Shown piece after piece: positions 19,369-28,305 of a stretch of 64,000 nt of DNA. Source of the stretch: Flaviflexus ciconiae (GTDB taxonomy: Bacteria; Actinomycetota; Actinomycetes; Actinomycetales; Actinomycetaceae). Position numbers and translations under genes: made by a program. Within the stretch, counting starts at the first letter, position 1, and every line of letters starts with the position of its first letter. The notes beneath the pieces were generated by a model. That model was given only the letters and a program-made list of their open reading frames with translations. It was not told the DNA's origin and made no database searches. The stretch is from the NCBI RefSeq assembly GCF_003971195.1, contig NZ_CP034593.1:186001-250000 (forward strand), in the 5' to 3' direction.

Positions 19369-19392
19369 CCGGCGCTGAGGCGCCGGTTTTTT
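19369..19392 (+). terminator. Second, strong intrinsic terminator after rplQ
   Basis: CCGGCGC-TGAG-GCGCCGG followed directly by six T (19387-19392) is a textbook rho-independent terminator. Confidence 0.92.
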
Positions 19393-19511
19393 GTATACGC
19401 AAGTCGGAACCGCTCGTTGTTCGCGCGGAGGGATTCGACAGTTCTTGTCGTCTGGGCTGGACGAGACCGGTTTGTCCTGATCGAATGGTGGAAGAGAGGA
19501 ATGGTGTCACC

Positions 19512-19877
19512 ATGAGATTGATGGAAGAGGCGCAGAAAGTACTAGCGAGCGCGTTGGAAGCCGAGAACGGACGCTATGCGGAACTGTTGCTACACGACGG
19601 GCCGCTGCGGCAGAGCCTGATTGGGTTGCGTCAGGGGACGGAGCTTGCGGCACACAACTCACCGCCTGCCGCCTCCATGTATGTCATCACCGGTGGGGTT
19701 GATATTGTCGGCGCGGAGGCGGACAGTCTCGACGAGGGGGACATGAAGATTCTCACCCATGTGCGGCATGGAGTTTTTGCGCGCGAGGACTCGGTTTTCC
19801 TGTTGACAACGGTCACCGGAATTGCCGAGCGGGAGAGCCACGACGAACGGAAATCTGAAGAGCAAGGCTCTCATTAG
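19512..19877 (+). CDS. Small cupin-domain protein
   Basis: A 121-residue cytoplasmic protein with a single cupin barrel: LRQSLIGLRQGTELAAHNSP, then MYVITGGVDIVG, LDEGDMKILTHVRHGVFAREDSVFLLTTV. The histidines of the usual cupin metal site are only partly present (AAHNS and VRHGV), so a metal-dependent enzyme function is uncertain; a sensory or sequestering role is equally possible. I chose ATG 19512 because GAGAGG lies upstream; an in-frame ATG at 19485 would add nine residues that match nothing. Monocistronic, after the rplQ terminators. No partner gene is evident. Confidence 0.65.
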   Translation: MRLMEEAQKVLASALEAENGRYAELLLHDGPLRQSLIGLRQGTELAAHNSPPAASMYVITGGVDIVGAEADSLDEGDMKILTHVRHGVFAREDSVFLLTTVTGIAERESHDERKSEEQGSH

Positions 19878-20008
19878 TAAGTTTGTACTTGATACACAAC
19901 ACATCAGATGTATTCACATAAGTTTCTCCGATAACATCCTTCTGGGTCATCAAATTGTTATAGATTTGAGACCTTAGACCAGATGATTCATATCCGGAGG
20001 AAGACATC

Positions 20009-21694
20009 TTGCCGATCGCACGACGCCTGTATAGTTCACTTCTCGCAGTCTTGCTTATACTCTCCGGCGGACTTATTGCCGCCCCTGCGCTTGGTGCAGG
20101 AAGCCCCGGCCTTGGAACTGATCCAGGCCGCGGCACCATCGTTGCATCTGACCTCGATGTCGATCAGGTCGCCATTCAAGCGGCTGCTATGCCCGCGGTG
20201 CGGAGCATCCGCGCGCAGATGTACGACGACAAGGAAGTACTTTTCAACGGACAGCCCCTGTATCGGGCCGTCGATCAGGCGGGCCTGTCCCGCTCTGAAT
20301 ACATCAATGGCGTTTCATGGGATACGAATCTTGAGAAGTCCGCGATCCAGCGTGCCTACGAACAGAACATTGTCTGGGGCCACGTACGTCCCGACGGTGG
20401 CTCCTACAAGGAAGCGGACCTTCTCGGCAAGTGGCCGGGCGAGATCCTCACAACCCAGGCTGATATTGCGGTTGCTATCGCCGATGTTGAAAAGGGCTCC
20501 TGGGCGGGGGAGAGGGACGACCTCATTAGGTACAACGGTGCGTTCAACAACGCCACTGGCCACCTCTACAACCTCATCAACCCGTCATATAAGTCATTCG
20601 GTTTCGCTCGCGTAGGCAACGTGACGGTGGGCTGGATGTCCGCCTCGCGGTCATCCGATACGAGGGGAACCCAGCTTGACGGTAACTACACGTTTGAAAC
20701 GGCCGTGAGCTCCTCCAACATGTCGAACGTGGATGGTGACCTTGACGTTGACTCCTCGCTGACCGCCGGCGAAACCGGAACCGCCGAGGTGACGGGAACA
20801 GCTCGTTCGATGTACTGGCTTCCCGCGATTCCCGTCGAGGTTGAAGCCGACTACTCGTCGTCGAACTCGAATGTCCTGAAGGTCAACGTTGATGGCTCCT
20901 ACACGGCCGTTGGTAACGGCAGCGTGACCGTCACGGCGACGACCGCGACGGGGCAGGACTACACCGCGCGGGTCACGGTGACTGGCAATCTGGTCCAGGA
21001 GCCTGCCAAGAAGAACTCCTTCTACCTGACCGACAGCTGGTCCAGCCTGGCAATCAACAATTCGTTCGTTTACGGACGCGCTGGCGACGAGGTTTACGTC
21101 GGTGACTGGAATGGCGATGGTCGTGACACTCTCGGTGTGCGCCGTGGTAAGACGTTCTTCCTCAACGATTCGCTTCGTGGTGGCATTGCCGACCACGAGT
21201 TCATGTACGGCCGCGAAGGCGACGAGGTGCTCGTCGGCGACTGGGACGGCGATGGTCGTGACACTCTCGGTGTGCGCCGTGGTAAGACGTTCTTCCTCAA
21301 CGATTCGCTTCGCGGTGGCAATGCTGACCACGAGTTCATGTACGGCCGTCAAGCAGATGAGGTCCTCATCGGTGACTGGAACGGCAACGGCGAAGATACG
21401 ATCAGCGTCCGTCGGGATGCAACCTATTTCATCAACAATGTCCTCATCGGCGGCAATGCCAACAGGTTCTTTGACTACGGCTACGCCTCCGACGAAGCAC
21501 TCGTTGGCGACTGGGATGGCGATGGCTACGACACCGTCTCGCTCCGCCGCGGCACCAGCATCCTTCTCAACAACTCCCGTTCGGACGCGGTGACCTCCAG
21601 GTCCGTTTCGTTCGGACTAGCGTCCGACAGGGTCTTTGTTGGTGACTGGAACGGTGACGGCATCGACACGCCGGGACTGAACCGACTGGACTAG
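20009..21694 (+). CDS. Secreted CAP-domain protein with C-terminal repeat domain
   Basis: A 561-residue exported protein. Residues 1-31 are a Sec signal peptide (RR, hydrophobic core, PALGAG). Residues about 45-230 look like a CAP/SCP domain: a conserved glycine/histidine region (VWGHVRPDGG), a glutamate region (WPGEILTTQ) and the GHLYNLINPSYKSFGFA strand. Residues about 235-325 form a bacterial Ig-like domain. Residues 330-560 are five repeats of about 45 residues containing GDWDGDGxDTxxxRR, a calcium-type FG-GAP/VCBS-like motif. TTG start with CCGGAGG upstream. No sortase motif is visible, so it is probably secreted or bound to the wall by its repeats. Function unknown; adhesion or wall binding is inferred. 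Confidence 0.75.
   Translation: MPIARRLYSSLLAVLLILSGGLIAAPALGAGSPGLGTDPGRGTIVASDLDVDQVAIQAAAMPAVRSIRAQMYDDKEVLFNGQPLYRAVDQAGLSRSEYINGVSWDTNLEKSAIQRAYEQNIVWGHVRPDGGSYKEADLLGKWPGEILTTQADIAVAIADVEKGSWAGERDDLIRYNGAFNNATGHLYNLINPSYKSFGFARVGNVTVGWMSASRSSDTRGTQLDGNYTFETAVSSSNMSNVDGDLDVDSSLTAGETGTAEVTGTARSMYWLPAIPVEVEADYSSSNSNVLKVNVDGSYTAVGNGSVTVTATTATGQDYTARVTVTGNLVQEPAKKNSFYLTDSWSSLAINNSFVYGRAGDEVYVGDWNGDGRDTLGVRRGKTFFLNDSLRGGIADHEFMYGREGDEVLVGDWDGDGRDTLGVRRGKTFFLNDSLRGGNADHEFMYGRQADEVLIGDWNGNGEDTISVRRDATYFINNVLIGGNANRFFDYGYASDEALVGDWDGDGYDTVSLRRGTSILLNNSRSDAVTSRSVSFGLASDRVFVGDWNGDGIDTPGLNRLD
21104..21345 (+). repeat. 135-bp tandem repeat within the CAP-protein gene
   Basis: Two consecutive 45-codon units (around 21116-21200 and 21251-21335) share a nearly unbroken stretch of identical bases, more alike at DNA level than the flanking diverged copies. 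This indicates a recent duplication or gene conversion inside the repeat domain. Confidence 0.7.
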
Positions 21695-21763
21695 GTGTAC
21701 TTCCTTGGGACGTTGTGAACGGGGATGAGTTTGGGAATTTCAACCCGCAGCGGTTCTGACGAT

Positions 21764-22292
21764 TTAGAATGCGACTTCGTCGAGGGCTGTGAGTGCGTCG
21801 TCGGGGATCTCCTCTGCCTGGTAGTCGACCGTGATGGTGAGCAGGTTTTCCCCATCGTGGACGTGCAATCTCTGGGTCAACCGCAGGGTTGTCTCATTGC
21901 GGTACTGCACTCCGTAACCGGTCTTTGCGCCGAACTCGCGGGTGCCTACATCGGTCACCCTAGACCGTGGGATCTACCTCGAGAGACGACATGTTCCGTG
22001 CTGAGTTCTCCTCGGGCTTGCGCATGGTTTCTCGGGTTTGAACGATAGAGCGTCCGCCAGCTCCCTCGTCGTCTCGCTTTTCCATTTCTACCGTGGTGTT
22101 AAGCGCACCGGTGGAACCGTATTGCGGAAGCTTCCAACCCTGTCGCTCGAGTGACTCAGCCGCCACGATCGCAGGATCGCGCGACTCGTCCGTGATCGTC
22201 GTGTCTGAGTCGGGTGAATCGCCGTCTTTCGAGCATGCAGAGGCACTCACGAGGAGAAGTGCAATAGTCAGAGCTCCCAGTGTTCTTCGCAT
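21764..22292 (-). pseudogene. Lipoprotein gene interrupted by a frameshift
   Basis: The N-terminal frame (22292 down to 21960) encodes a lipoprotein signal, RRTLGALTIALLLVSASACS, with the lipobox cysteine at residue 20, then an acidic linker. It ends at a TAG. The following frame (down to 21764) continues with beta-strand-rich sequence (VQYRNETTLRLTQRLHVHDG) and has no signal of its own, so it is probably the second half of the same protein. The lesion must lie within the ten bases around 21965-21975. Removing one base or adding two would repair it, so it does not fit the single missing G/C pattern of the other genes. Function unknown. Confidence 0.6.
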
Positions 22293-22401
22293 AAGCCCAG
22301 CCTATCGAGGGAACTCCTATCGTCAGGACGGAACAGCAGGATCGTAACCGACGGTTTCCCACGTTCTCTGCAACCTTCGGACAGAGCCGAATGCTCGGAT
22401 G

Positions 22402-22435
22402 GTGCCGAAGGCTCGGTTAAGGGAGCCTTCGGCAC
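22402..22435 (-). terminator. Hairpin after the ROK kinase gene
   Basis: A 13-bp perfect inverted repeat (22402-22414 with 22423-22435) lies 8 bases beyond the stop of the minus-strand kinase gene. There is no T-run, but position and stem strength suggest a terminator. Confidence 0.65.
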
Positions 22436-22443
22436 GGGCCTTG

Positions 22444-23214
22444 TCAGCGCCCCGACAGGCTCCATGCCCGAACACCGGAGGACATGCCTGCCGCGTTGGA
22501 GACGAAGTTGGCTTCCGGGAGTTTCGCGCGGACCGTGGGGACGATGCGGGAGGAGTTACCGCCGCCAATGTAGAGGGTGTCCCAGCGGAACACGGGGAAC
22601 AGAAGCTCGACGGCGCGCAGGACGCGACGCGACCAGGCGGAATCGCCCAGCCTGCGGCGCTCGTGTTCGCCCAGTACATCATCGAAGGTGAGGCCCCAGC
22701 GCATCGGGGCGTGAGACATCTCGAGGTGCGGGGCAAGGATCCCGTTATCAACCAGGGCGGTTCCCAGGCCCGTGCCGAGGGTCATGAAGAACTCCAGCCC
22801 CTGTCCTGTAACAATGCCGGAGGCTGCGACCTCCGCATCGTTGAGGACAAGGGAGGGGATGCCGAACTTCTCTGTCAGTGCCCCCTGCATGTTGAACTCT
22901 TTCCACATGTCGATCAGTTCGGGAACGGTCTTCGTGCGGGGGCCGGACCGGCAAATGTAGTGCGGGGTGTGGATGACGACGCCGTGCCGGATCATGCCGG
23001 GCATACCCATCGTGATCCGGTCAGCCTGAGGAAGCTTCTTCGCCATGCCCTCGACCAAGGAGATCAGTTTCTTGGGAGGCAGGGGATAGGGAACGGGCTC
23101 CCGGAGTGCGGGAGCGATCTGAAAGGAACCGGCGTCGAGAACGGTGGCTTTGATGCCGCCTCCGCCGCAGTCCACTCCGAGCGTGAGCGGGCCCTCGTGA
23201 GAATTGCTTTCCAT
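22444..23214 (-). CDS. ppgK: ROK-family kinase, probable polyphosphate glucokinase
   Basis: PpgK phosphorylates glucose with polyphosphate or ATP in actinobacteria. The 256-residue protein has the phosphate-binding DCGGGGIKATVLD (residues 14-26), the catalytic LVLNDAEVAASG and the second phosphate loop FMTLGTGLGTALVDNG. The usual first motif is GIDIGGSGIKGA; here it is VDCGGGGIK, a modest change. Length and order match PpgK rather than glucokinase GlcK. The zinc-binding cysteines of other ROK repressors and kinases are absent, as expected for PpgK. It is divergent from truA (61 bp apart) and closed by the hairpin at 22402-22435. Confidence 0.75.
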   Translation of the reverse strand: MESNSHEGPLTLGVDCGGGGIKATVLDAGSFQIAPALREPVPYPLPPKKLISLVEGMAKKLPQADRITMGMPGMIRHGVVIHTPHYICRSGPRTKTVPELIDMWKEFNMQGALTEKFGIPSLVLNDAEVAASGIVTGQGLEFFMTLGTGLGTALVDNGILAPHLEMSHAPMRWGLTFDDVLGEHERRRLGDSAWSRRVLRAVELLFPVFRWDTLYIGGGNSSRIVPTVRAKLPEANFVSNAAGMSSGVRAWSLSGR

Positions 23215-23275
23215 GGATATGACGCTAGCACCCCGTCACAGCGTTCAGCCCGTCGTGTGCGAAACTGGAGCTATG

Positions 23276-24187
23276 ATGCGCATCCGACTCGACCTTTCAT
23301 ACGACGGGACACGATTCCACGGGTGGGCCCTTCAGCCCGGGTTGCGAACCGTCGAAGGGGTTCTCACGGCGGCGCTGAAGACCGTTCTCCGTCATGACGT
23401 GAAGCTCACCGTCGCGGGACGGACCGACGCCGGTGTGCACGCCGCCCGGCAAACGGCCCACTTCGATGTCGACGAAGCTGCGTGGAATGCCCTGCCGGGA
23501 AGATCCGACCGGCACCCGTCCCAGGCGTTGCTGACAAGGCTAGGGGGAGTGCTCGCCCGGGAGAGCGGCGCTAAGTCCATCAATGGCTCCGGAGCCATCG
23601 GCGACATTGTTATTGCGGGAGCGGCCGAGGTGAGTACTGACTTCGATGCGAGGTTCTCCGCCGTCGGCCGCGCCTACCGCTATCGGATTGATGATCGGGT
23701 TGTGTCCGGGGTTTTCACATCACACATCGCGACCCGGACGGCCCAGCTCGATGATGGGGTGATGGCGGAGGCAGCGTTGCGGCTTCTTGGCGAACACGAC
23801 TTTCTGTCGTTCTGCAAGCCGCGGGAGGGCGCAACCACGATTCGGACGCTGAGAAAGATCGAGGTGCATCGGCCCGCTATTGGCCCGGATGCTGGGCTGT
23901 TAGTTGTGGACCTGGAAGCGGACGCGTTCTGTCACTCCATGGTGCGTTCCATCGTCGGCGCCCTGATCGAAGTGGGCCGAGGAAAGAAGGAATCCACGTG
24001 GCCGGCGGAGCGGCTAGCCGAGCAATCCCGCGATCGCGGCGTCATCATTGCGCCCGCCCGCGGGCTCATGTTGGAACGAGTGGATTATCCGGCCGATGAT
24101 ATGCTTGCTGAGCAGGCAAATAAGGCGAGAAGAGTGCGTGAGAACCCACTCACATCGACTGCCCAAGCAATTGACCCTGTTGTCTAG
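23276..24187 (+). CDS. truA: tRNA pseudouridine(38-40) synthase TruA
   Basis: TruA makes pseudouridine at positions 38-40 of the tRNA anticodon arm. The 303-residue protein starts MRIRLDLSYDGTRFHGWALQ and has the catalytic aspartate in GRTDAGVHAARQTAHF (about residue 50). RAYRYRI, HDFLSFCKPR, and DAFCHSMVRSIVGALIEVGRG in the C-terminal half are also typical. GGAG at 23267-23270 fits ATG 23276 best; ATG 23273 is one codon earlier. In actinobacteria truA commonly sits between rplQ and rplM; here a few genes have come between rplQ and truA. Confidence 0.95.
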   Translation: MRIRLDLSYDGTRFHGWALQPGLRTVEGVLTAALKTVLRHDVKLTVAGRTDAGVHAARQTAHFDVDEAAWNALPGRSDRHPSQALLTRLGGVLARESGAKSINGSGAIGDIVIAGAAEVSTDFDARFSAVGRAYRYRIDDRVVSGVFTSHIATRTAQLDDGVMAEAALRLLGEHDFLSFCKPREGATTIRTLRKIEVHRPAIGPDAGLLVVDLEADAFCHSMVRSIVGALIEVGRGKKESTWPAERLAEQSRDRGVIIAPARGLMLERVDYPADDMLAEQANKARRVRENPLTSTAQAIDPVV

Positions 24188-24270
24188 GGCGATTACAGTT
24201 ATGAAAGTTGTGTTATCCATCTGCGCGTTCCCACTCGCCGGATGTTGAAAACAACAACGAGATTTATTCA

Positions 24271-24300
24271 TTGACCCAGGTGAAGTCCGATCGATTAGCC
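24271..24300 (+). promoter_or_regulatory. Candidate promoter of rplM-rpsI
   Basis: TTGACC at 24271-24276 is a good -35; 17-18 bp later TTAGCC (24295-24300) is a weak -10. It lies in the 156-bp gap upstream of the rplM GTG, giving a leader of about 37 nt. Confidence 0.4.
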
Positions 24301-24343
24301 ATGCGATCTACCTCTTTGCCGTATAGAAACGAAGGCATAGCCC

Positions 24344-24787
24344 GTGCGTACGTACACACCTAAGCCCGGCGACGTTGAATCCAAGTGGTATGTCATTGAT
24401 GCCACCGACGTTGTGCTCGGCCGTCTGGCAGCGCAGGTTGCCACCCTGCTCCGTGGGAAGCACAAGCCGAACTTTGCTCCCAACGCTGATCTTGGTGATC
24501 ACGTCATCATTATTAACGCCGAGAAGGTCCGCCTGACCGGCAACAAGCTTCAGCAGAAGTTCGCTTACCATCACTCGGGTTACCCGGGTGGCCTGCGCGC
24601 CATGTCTTACGAGGAGCTTCTCACGAAGTTCCCCGAGCGTGCAGTTGAGAAGGCTGTCAAGGGAATGCTCCCGCACAACCGTCTCGCAGCCCAGCAGATC
24701 AAGAAGCTCAAGGTCTACGCAGGTGCAGAGCACCCGCACCAGGCCCAGAACCCCGAGGTTTTTGAGCTCACCCAGGTGGCTCAGTAG
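24344..24787 (+). CDS. rplM: 50S ribosomal protein L13
   Basis: L13 (147 residues) is an early assembly protein of the large subunit. The sequence [40 protein letters not shown] and [19 protein letters not shown] is characteristic. GTG start. It forms the usual two-gene operon with rpsI 36 nt downstream. Confidence 0.98.
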   Translation: MRTYTPKPGDVESKWYVIDATDVVLGRLAAQVATLLRGKHKPNFAPNADLGDHVIIINAEKVRLTGNKLQQKFAYHHSGYPGGLRAMSYEELLTKFPERAVEKAVKGMLPHNRLAAQQIKKLKVYAGAEHPHQAQNPEVFELTQVAQ

Positions 24788-24823
24788 AGCCCGGTACGGA
24801 CCAGGAACTTTTAAAGGAGAACT

Positions 24824-25312
24824 GTGGCAGAAAACACCGCAGCAGACGTTGAGCTCGAGGACGCCCCGAGCTCGTACACAGTGAGCAGCGATGCTCCCGA
24901 GACCGGCCAGGGACAGTCCCTGACCGCCCCCGGCCAGGCACTTGGCCGCCGCAAGGAGGCCGTTGCACGCGTCCGTCTCGTCCCGGGAACGGGCGAGTGG
25001 AAGATCAACGGTCGCACCCTTGAGGATTACTTCCCGAACAAGCTTCACCAGCAGCTGGTTAGCTCGCCGTTCGCGCTCCTCGACATCGAGGGCCGCTTCG
25101 ACGTGATCGCCCGCATCGACGGTGGCGGCTCCTCGGGCCAGGCCGGCGCAATGCGTCACGGCATCGCCCGCGCGCTCAACAACATTGACCGCGACCACAA
25201 CCGCCCCGCCCTCAAGAAGGCTGGCTTCCTCACCCGCGATGCTCGCGCGGTCGAGCGTAAGAAGGCAGGCCTCAAGAAGGCGCGTAAGGCTTCGCAGTTC
25301 TCGAAGCGTTAA
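24824..25312 (+). CDS. rpsI: 30S ribosomal protein S9
   Basis: S9 reaches the P site with its C-terminal tail. The core of the 162-residue protein begins at [19 protein letters not shown] and ends in the tRNA-contacting [13 protein letters not shown]. The first 35 residues ([19 protein letters not shown] and onward) are an acidic, disordered extension found in many actinobacterial S9 proteins. GTG start with AAAGGAGAA upstream. Confidence 0.98.
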   Translation: MAENTAADVELEDAPSSYTVSSDAPETGQGQSLTAPGQALGRRKEAVARVRLVPGTGEWKINGRTLEDYFPNKLHQQLVSSPFALLDIEGRFDVIARIDGGGSSGQAGAMRHGIARALNNIDRDHNRPALKKAGFLTRDARAVERKKAGLKKARKASQFSKR

Positions 25313-25327
25313 GCCTCACGAACTGTT

Positions 25328-25362
25328 ACTCACCCCCGCAATTGCGGGGGTGAGTTGTTTAT
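25328..25362 (+). terminator. Strong terminator after rpsI
   Basis: A perfect 14-bp stem (25328-25341 with 25342-25355; effective loop AATT) is followed by a T-rich tail. It lies 15 bases after the rpsI stop. Confidence 0.9.
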
Positions 25363-25721
25363 TTGCGAAATCGTTCCCTCGGCGCAAAGCCCAGTTGTAC
25401 CGCGGGCCCGATCGAAGCACGCATTCACGAATGAATGGCTGACGATCCTTGGCCGGTTTACTGAAGGAAGAATTGCTATTCGGTTTGCTTGAGACGGTAT
25501 TGTTGATGGATTTGCCCAAGCACTTACGACCTTGGGGAGGCCGATCCTCTCGCGCCTCAGCGGTCTCGTACCTCGCGTGCGGTGTGATCGGTGGTGGCGA
25601 ACTAGCCGATCAAAGGATGCAACAGCGCGCACTTGTAGCAAATGATCTGAAACAGTCACGGGCTAAGCCGGATCGGTACGGTACATTAGGGACAGTCACA
25701 TTACCGCTCGAAGGGAATATC
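25363..25721 (+). other. Intergenic region upstream of glmM
   Basis: About 360 bp without a supported gene. The open frame continuing upstream of glmM has no homologous-looking sequence. TACATT at 25682-25687 is a possible -10 for glmM, with no good -35. I see no riboswitch or repeat that I can name. Confidence 0.4.
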
Positions 25722-27068
25722 GTGGGTCGACTATTTGGGACAGACGGCGTACGCGGACTTGCGAACAGGTTTGTTACCGCGGATCTTGCTCTCAAGCTCG
25801 GTGAAACAGCAGCAAGGGTCCTCGTGAAGGAACGGGACTCGGACGCTCGGCCGACCGCGATCATTGGGCGCGACACCCGCCAGTCGGGCGCCATGCTCGC
25901 CCAGGCCGTTGCTGCGGGGCTCGCCTCGGCCGGTGTAGATGTCACGCATGTCGACGTCGTTTCCACCCCGGCAATCGCCTATCTGACAGCGAACCTCGAC
26001 TACGATCTCGGGGTGATGATTTCCGCTTCGCATAACGCGATGCCGGACAACGGAATTAAGTTCTTTGCCCACAGCGGGTACAAGCTCGCGGATGCCACCG
26101 AGGAACACATCGAATCGATGCTCGATGAGGAATGGGAGCGTCCCGTCGGCGAAGGCGTCGGCAGGATCAGTGGTGACTACGAAGTCGCTACCCGCGAATA
26201 CCTCGATCACCTGTCGACCGCGATCACCGCGGACCTGTCCGGGCTCCGGATCGCGGTTGACTGCGCTAACGGTGCGGCCAGCGAACTCGGCCCGGAGGCT
26301 CTCCGCAGGGCCGGAGCCGACGTTGTCGTTATCAATGCCTCTCCCGACGGTAAGAACATCAACGACGCCTGCGGGTCCACCCACCCGGAACAGCTCCAGG
26401 CCCTCGTTGTCGCCTCCGAGGCAGACTTCGGTGTGGCATTTGATGGTGATGCTGACAGGTGCCTCGCCGTGGACCACACGGGCGAAATGGTCGATGGGGA
26501 TCAGATCCTCGGCGTTCTTGCCACCGGCATGAAAGACGACGGCAAGCTCGTTGACGACACCCTCGTCATTACCGTTATGTCGAACCTTGGCCTGCTACTT
26601 GCTATGGAGGAGCGGGGTATCAAGACCGTCTCCACGAAGGTTGGCGACCGCTACGTTCTCGAAGCAATGAAGGAATCCGGCTACGTCCTTGGCGGTGAAC
26701 AGTCCGGCCACGTTATCGCAGCCGAGTATGCTACGACCGGTGACGGTGTCCTGACGGCACTTCTGCTTGCCGAACAGGTCGCAAAGAACGGCAAGACACT
26801 CCGCGACCTTGCCTCCTTCATTCACCGCCTTCCCCAGACCCTCGTGAACGTCCCCGGTGTTGACAAGACCCGGACGAACAGCGACGAGGTGCTCCTCGCA
26901 GCCGTCGCGAAGGCGGAAGAGGACCTGGGCCGGACCGGCCGGGTGCTCCTACGCCCCTCGGGCACAGAGCCGCTGGTACGCGTCATGGTGGAAGCTGCAA
27001 CGCAGGAAGAAGCCGACCGCATCGCGCAGGACCTTGCCGGAGTTGTCGCCGAGCGTCTCGCTCTCTAA
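25722..27068 (+). CDS. glmM: Phosphoglucosamine mutase
   Basis: GlmM converts glucosamine-6-phosphate to glucosamine-1-phosphate for peptidoglycan precursors. The 448-residue protein starts GRLFGTDGVRGLANRFVTAD, has the phosphoserine loop MISASHNAMPDNGIKFF near residue 100, the magnesium loop FDGDADRC near residue 243, the substrate loop LGGEQSGHVI, and the phosphate-binding RPSGTEPLVRVMVEA. GTG start with GAAGGGAA. It works in one pathway with glmS (31707). Confidence 0.97.
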   Translation: MGRLFGTDGVRGLANRFVTADLALKLGETAARVLVKERDSDARPTAIIGRDTRQSGAMLAQAVAAGLASAGVDVTHVDVVSTPAIAYLTANLDYDLGVMISASHNAMPDNGIKFFAHSGYKLADATEEHIESMLDEEWERPVGEGVGRISGDYEVATREYLDHLSTAITADLSGLRIAVDCANGAASELGPEALRRAGADVVVINASPDGKNINDACGSTHPEQLQALVVASEADFGVAFDGDADRCLAVDHTGEMVDGDQILGVLATGMKDDGKLVDDTLVITVMSNLGLLLAMEERGIKTVSTKVGDRYVLEAMKESGYVLGGEQSGHVIAAEYATTGDGVLTALLLAEQVAKNGKTLRDLASFIHRLPQTLVNVPGVDKTRTNSDEVLLAAVAKAEEDLGRTGRVLLRPSGTEPLVRVMVEAATQEEADRIAQDLAGVVAERLAL

Positions 27069-27074
27069 CCGCAC

Positions 27075-27776
27075 GTGGACTACTTCTACGCGATCCAGGA
27101 CTGGGTGATCGCAGCCGGCGGATCCCCCTGGGCTCTCGTAGCTGTACTCGTTCTCTGCAGCCTTGACGGGTTCTTCCCGCCCCTCCCATCCGAGTCGATC
27201 GTTATCGCACTCGCGGCACTCACGGTCACGTCCGACGGACCGAATGTCGTGCTCCTGTGGGCGGTCGCGTCGATCGGTGCGTTCCTCGGTGACCAGGTGG
27301 CGTATTCGATCGGGGCGAGGATACCTGTCAAGAGAGTTCCGTTCCTCAACCGGGGGACAGGTGCCCGCGCTTACGCCAAGGCCGGGAGCCTTCTCCTCAC
27401 CCACGGGCCGGTGTTTATTATGGCGGCGCGGTTCGTTCCGATCGGGCGAATCGCGGTCAACATGGGGGCCGGGGCAACCGGCTACCGACGCTCCACGTTC
27501 TCTATCGTGGACTCGATTTCGGCAATGCTCTGGGCCGCTTACTCGGTGGCGGTAGGCGTTGGGGCGGCTCACGTTCTGGAGGGTCACCCACTACTGTCCA
27601 TGGCCCTGGGGATCGTCAGTGGAGTGATCCTCGGATACCTCATTTCGCACCTCATTACGGTCTTGCAGAAGAAGTTCTTCCCGGCCCGATATGTCGAGGC
27701 TGAAAGGGCCGCACAGGAGTGGGCACATGACCACCTTGAAGGTGGGGCGGACTCCCCGGGGACCAGTCACCCGTAA
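27075..27776 (+). CDS. DedA-family membrane protein
   Basis: A 233-residue inner-membrane protein of the DedA/SNARE-associated family, thought to move lipids (undecaprenyl phosphate or phosphatidylethanolamine) across the membrane. Seen: CSLDGFFPPLPSESIVIALA with the acidic reentrant region, GDQVAYSIGARI, and the second reentrant motif FIMAARFVPIGRIAVNMGAG with the conserved arginines. Four to five membrane segments. The GTG start lies 6 nt after the glmM stop, so it is cotranscribed; a link between lipid-carrier recycling and cell-wall precursor synthesis is an inference. The final 40 residues are hydrophilic. Confidence 0.85.
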   Translation: MDYFYAIQDWVIAAGGSPWALVAVLVLCSLDGFFPPLPSESIVIALAALTVTSDGPNVVLLWAVASIGAFLGDQVAYSIGARIPVKRVPFLNRGTGARAYAKAGSLLLTHGPVFIMAARFVPIGRIAVNMGAGATGYRRSTFSIVDSISAMLWAAYSVAVGVGAAHVLEGHPLLSMALGIVSGVILGYLISHLITVLQKKFFPARYVEAERAAQEWAHDHLEGGADSPGTSHP

Positions 27777-27831
27777 CGGCGGTTTCCTGCGGTTTTCAGA
27801 TGTTCTATCTTCGTCTCAGGAGGTAAACATC

Positions 27832-28173
27832 ATGACCGCAATCCAGAACCGCCCCGCCCACTTCACCACCCCGAACTACGCCCCGGCAGCCCGCTTCCAG
27901 GCACCGAACATGTACGCACCCGTCGGCCGTAGGAACCAGCCGGTCGGATATGGTGCACCCGTTCAGCACCGCCCCCGAGTCCAGAACCGTCCGCAGGCAC
28001 AGCCGCAGCGTCAGGCCTTCGTGCCGAACAGGGTGACCCCGCTTCAGGCGGCCTACGCCAACCACCTCGACCGCCCGCAGCTGAGAACCTCGATTCCCAT
28101 GCCGGTCGTGGTTCTCCTAGCTTCGGTGATCACCGTGATCGCCATCGCCATTGCCTGGAGCGCAGCAGCCTAG
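27832..28173 (+). CDS. Small proline/glutamine-rich protein with C-terminal membrane anchor
   Basis: A 113-residue protein not recognised by family. Residues 1-84 are polar and rich in Pro, Gln, Asn, Arg and Ala with short NRP/QNRP and PVG motifs; residues 90-113 form one membrane helix (MPVVVLLASVITVIAIAIAW), giving a tail-anchored or C-terminally anchored topology. The start is ATG 27832, with CAGGAGGT 7 nt upstream, a strong Shine-Dalgarno for so small a gene. The 55-bp gap from the DedA gene allows cotranscription. The disordered cytosolic part could scaffold a protein at the membrane; this is speculation. Confidence 0.7.
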   Translation: MTAIQNRPAHFTTPNYAPAARFQAPNMYAPVGRRNQPVGYGAPVQHRPRVQNRPQAQPQRQAFVPNRVTPLQAAYANHLDRPQLRTSIPMPVVVLLASVITVIAIAIAWSAAA

Positions 28174-28278
28174 TATCGACCATCCGGTGCATTACCACCG
28201 CTGCCCTATTGCCGCTTCGCAACACTTGGTCGTTCACCTTGAACACGCGGTCAAGGTAGACCACCCCCTAACTTTCCC

Positions 28279-28305
28279 GGGGCAGAAGGAATCTCCTTCT
28301 GCCCC
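28279..28305 (+). terminator. Terminator-like hairpin
   Basis: A 12-bp perfect stem with a 3-base loop (28279-28290, 28294-28305). The T-run is poor. It is 105 bp after the small anchored-protein gene. Confidence 0.65.
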
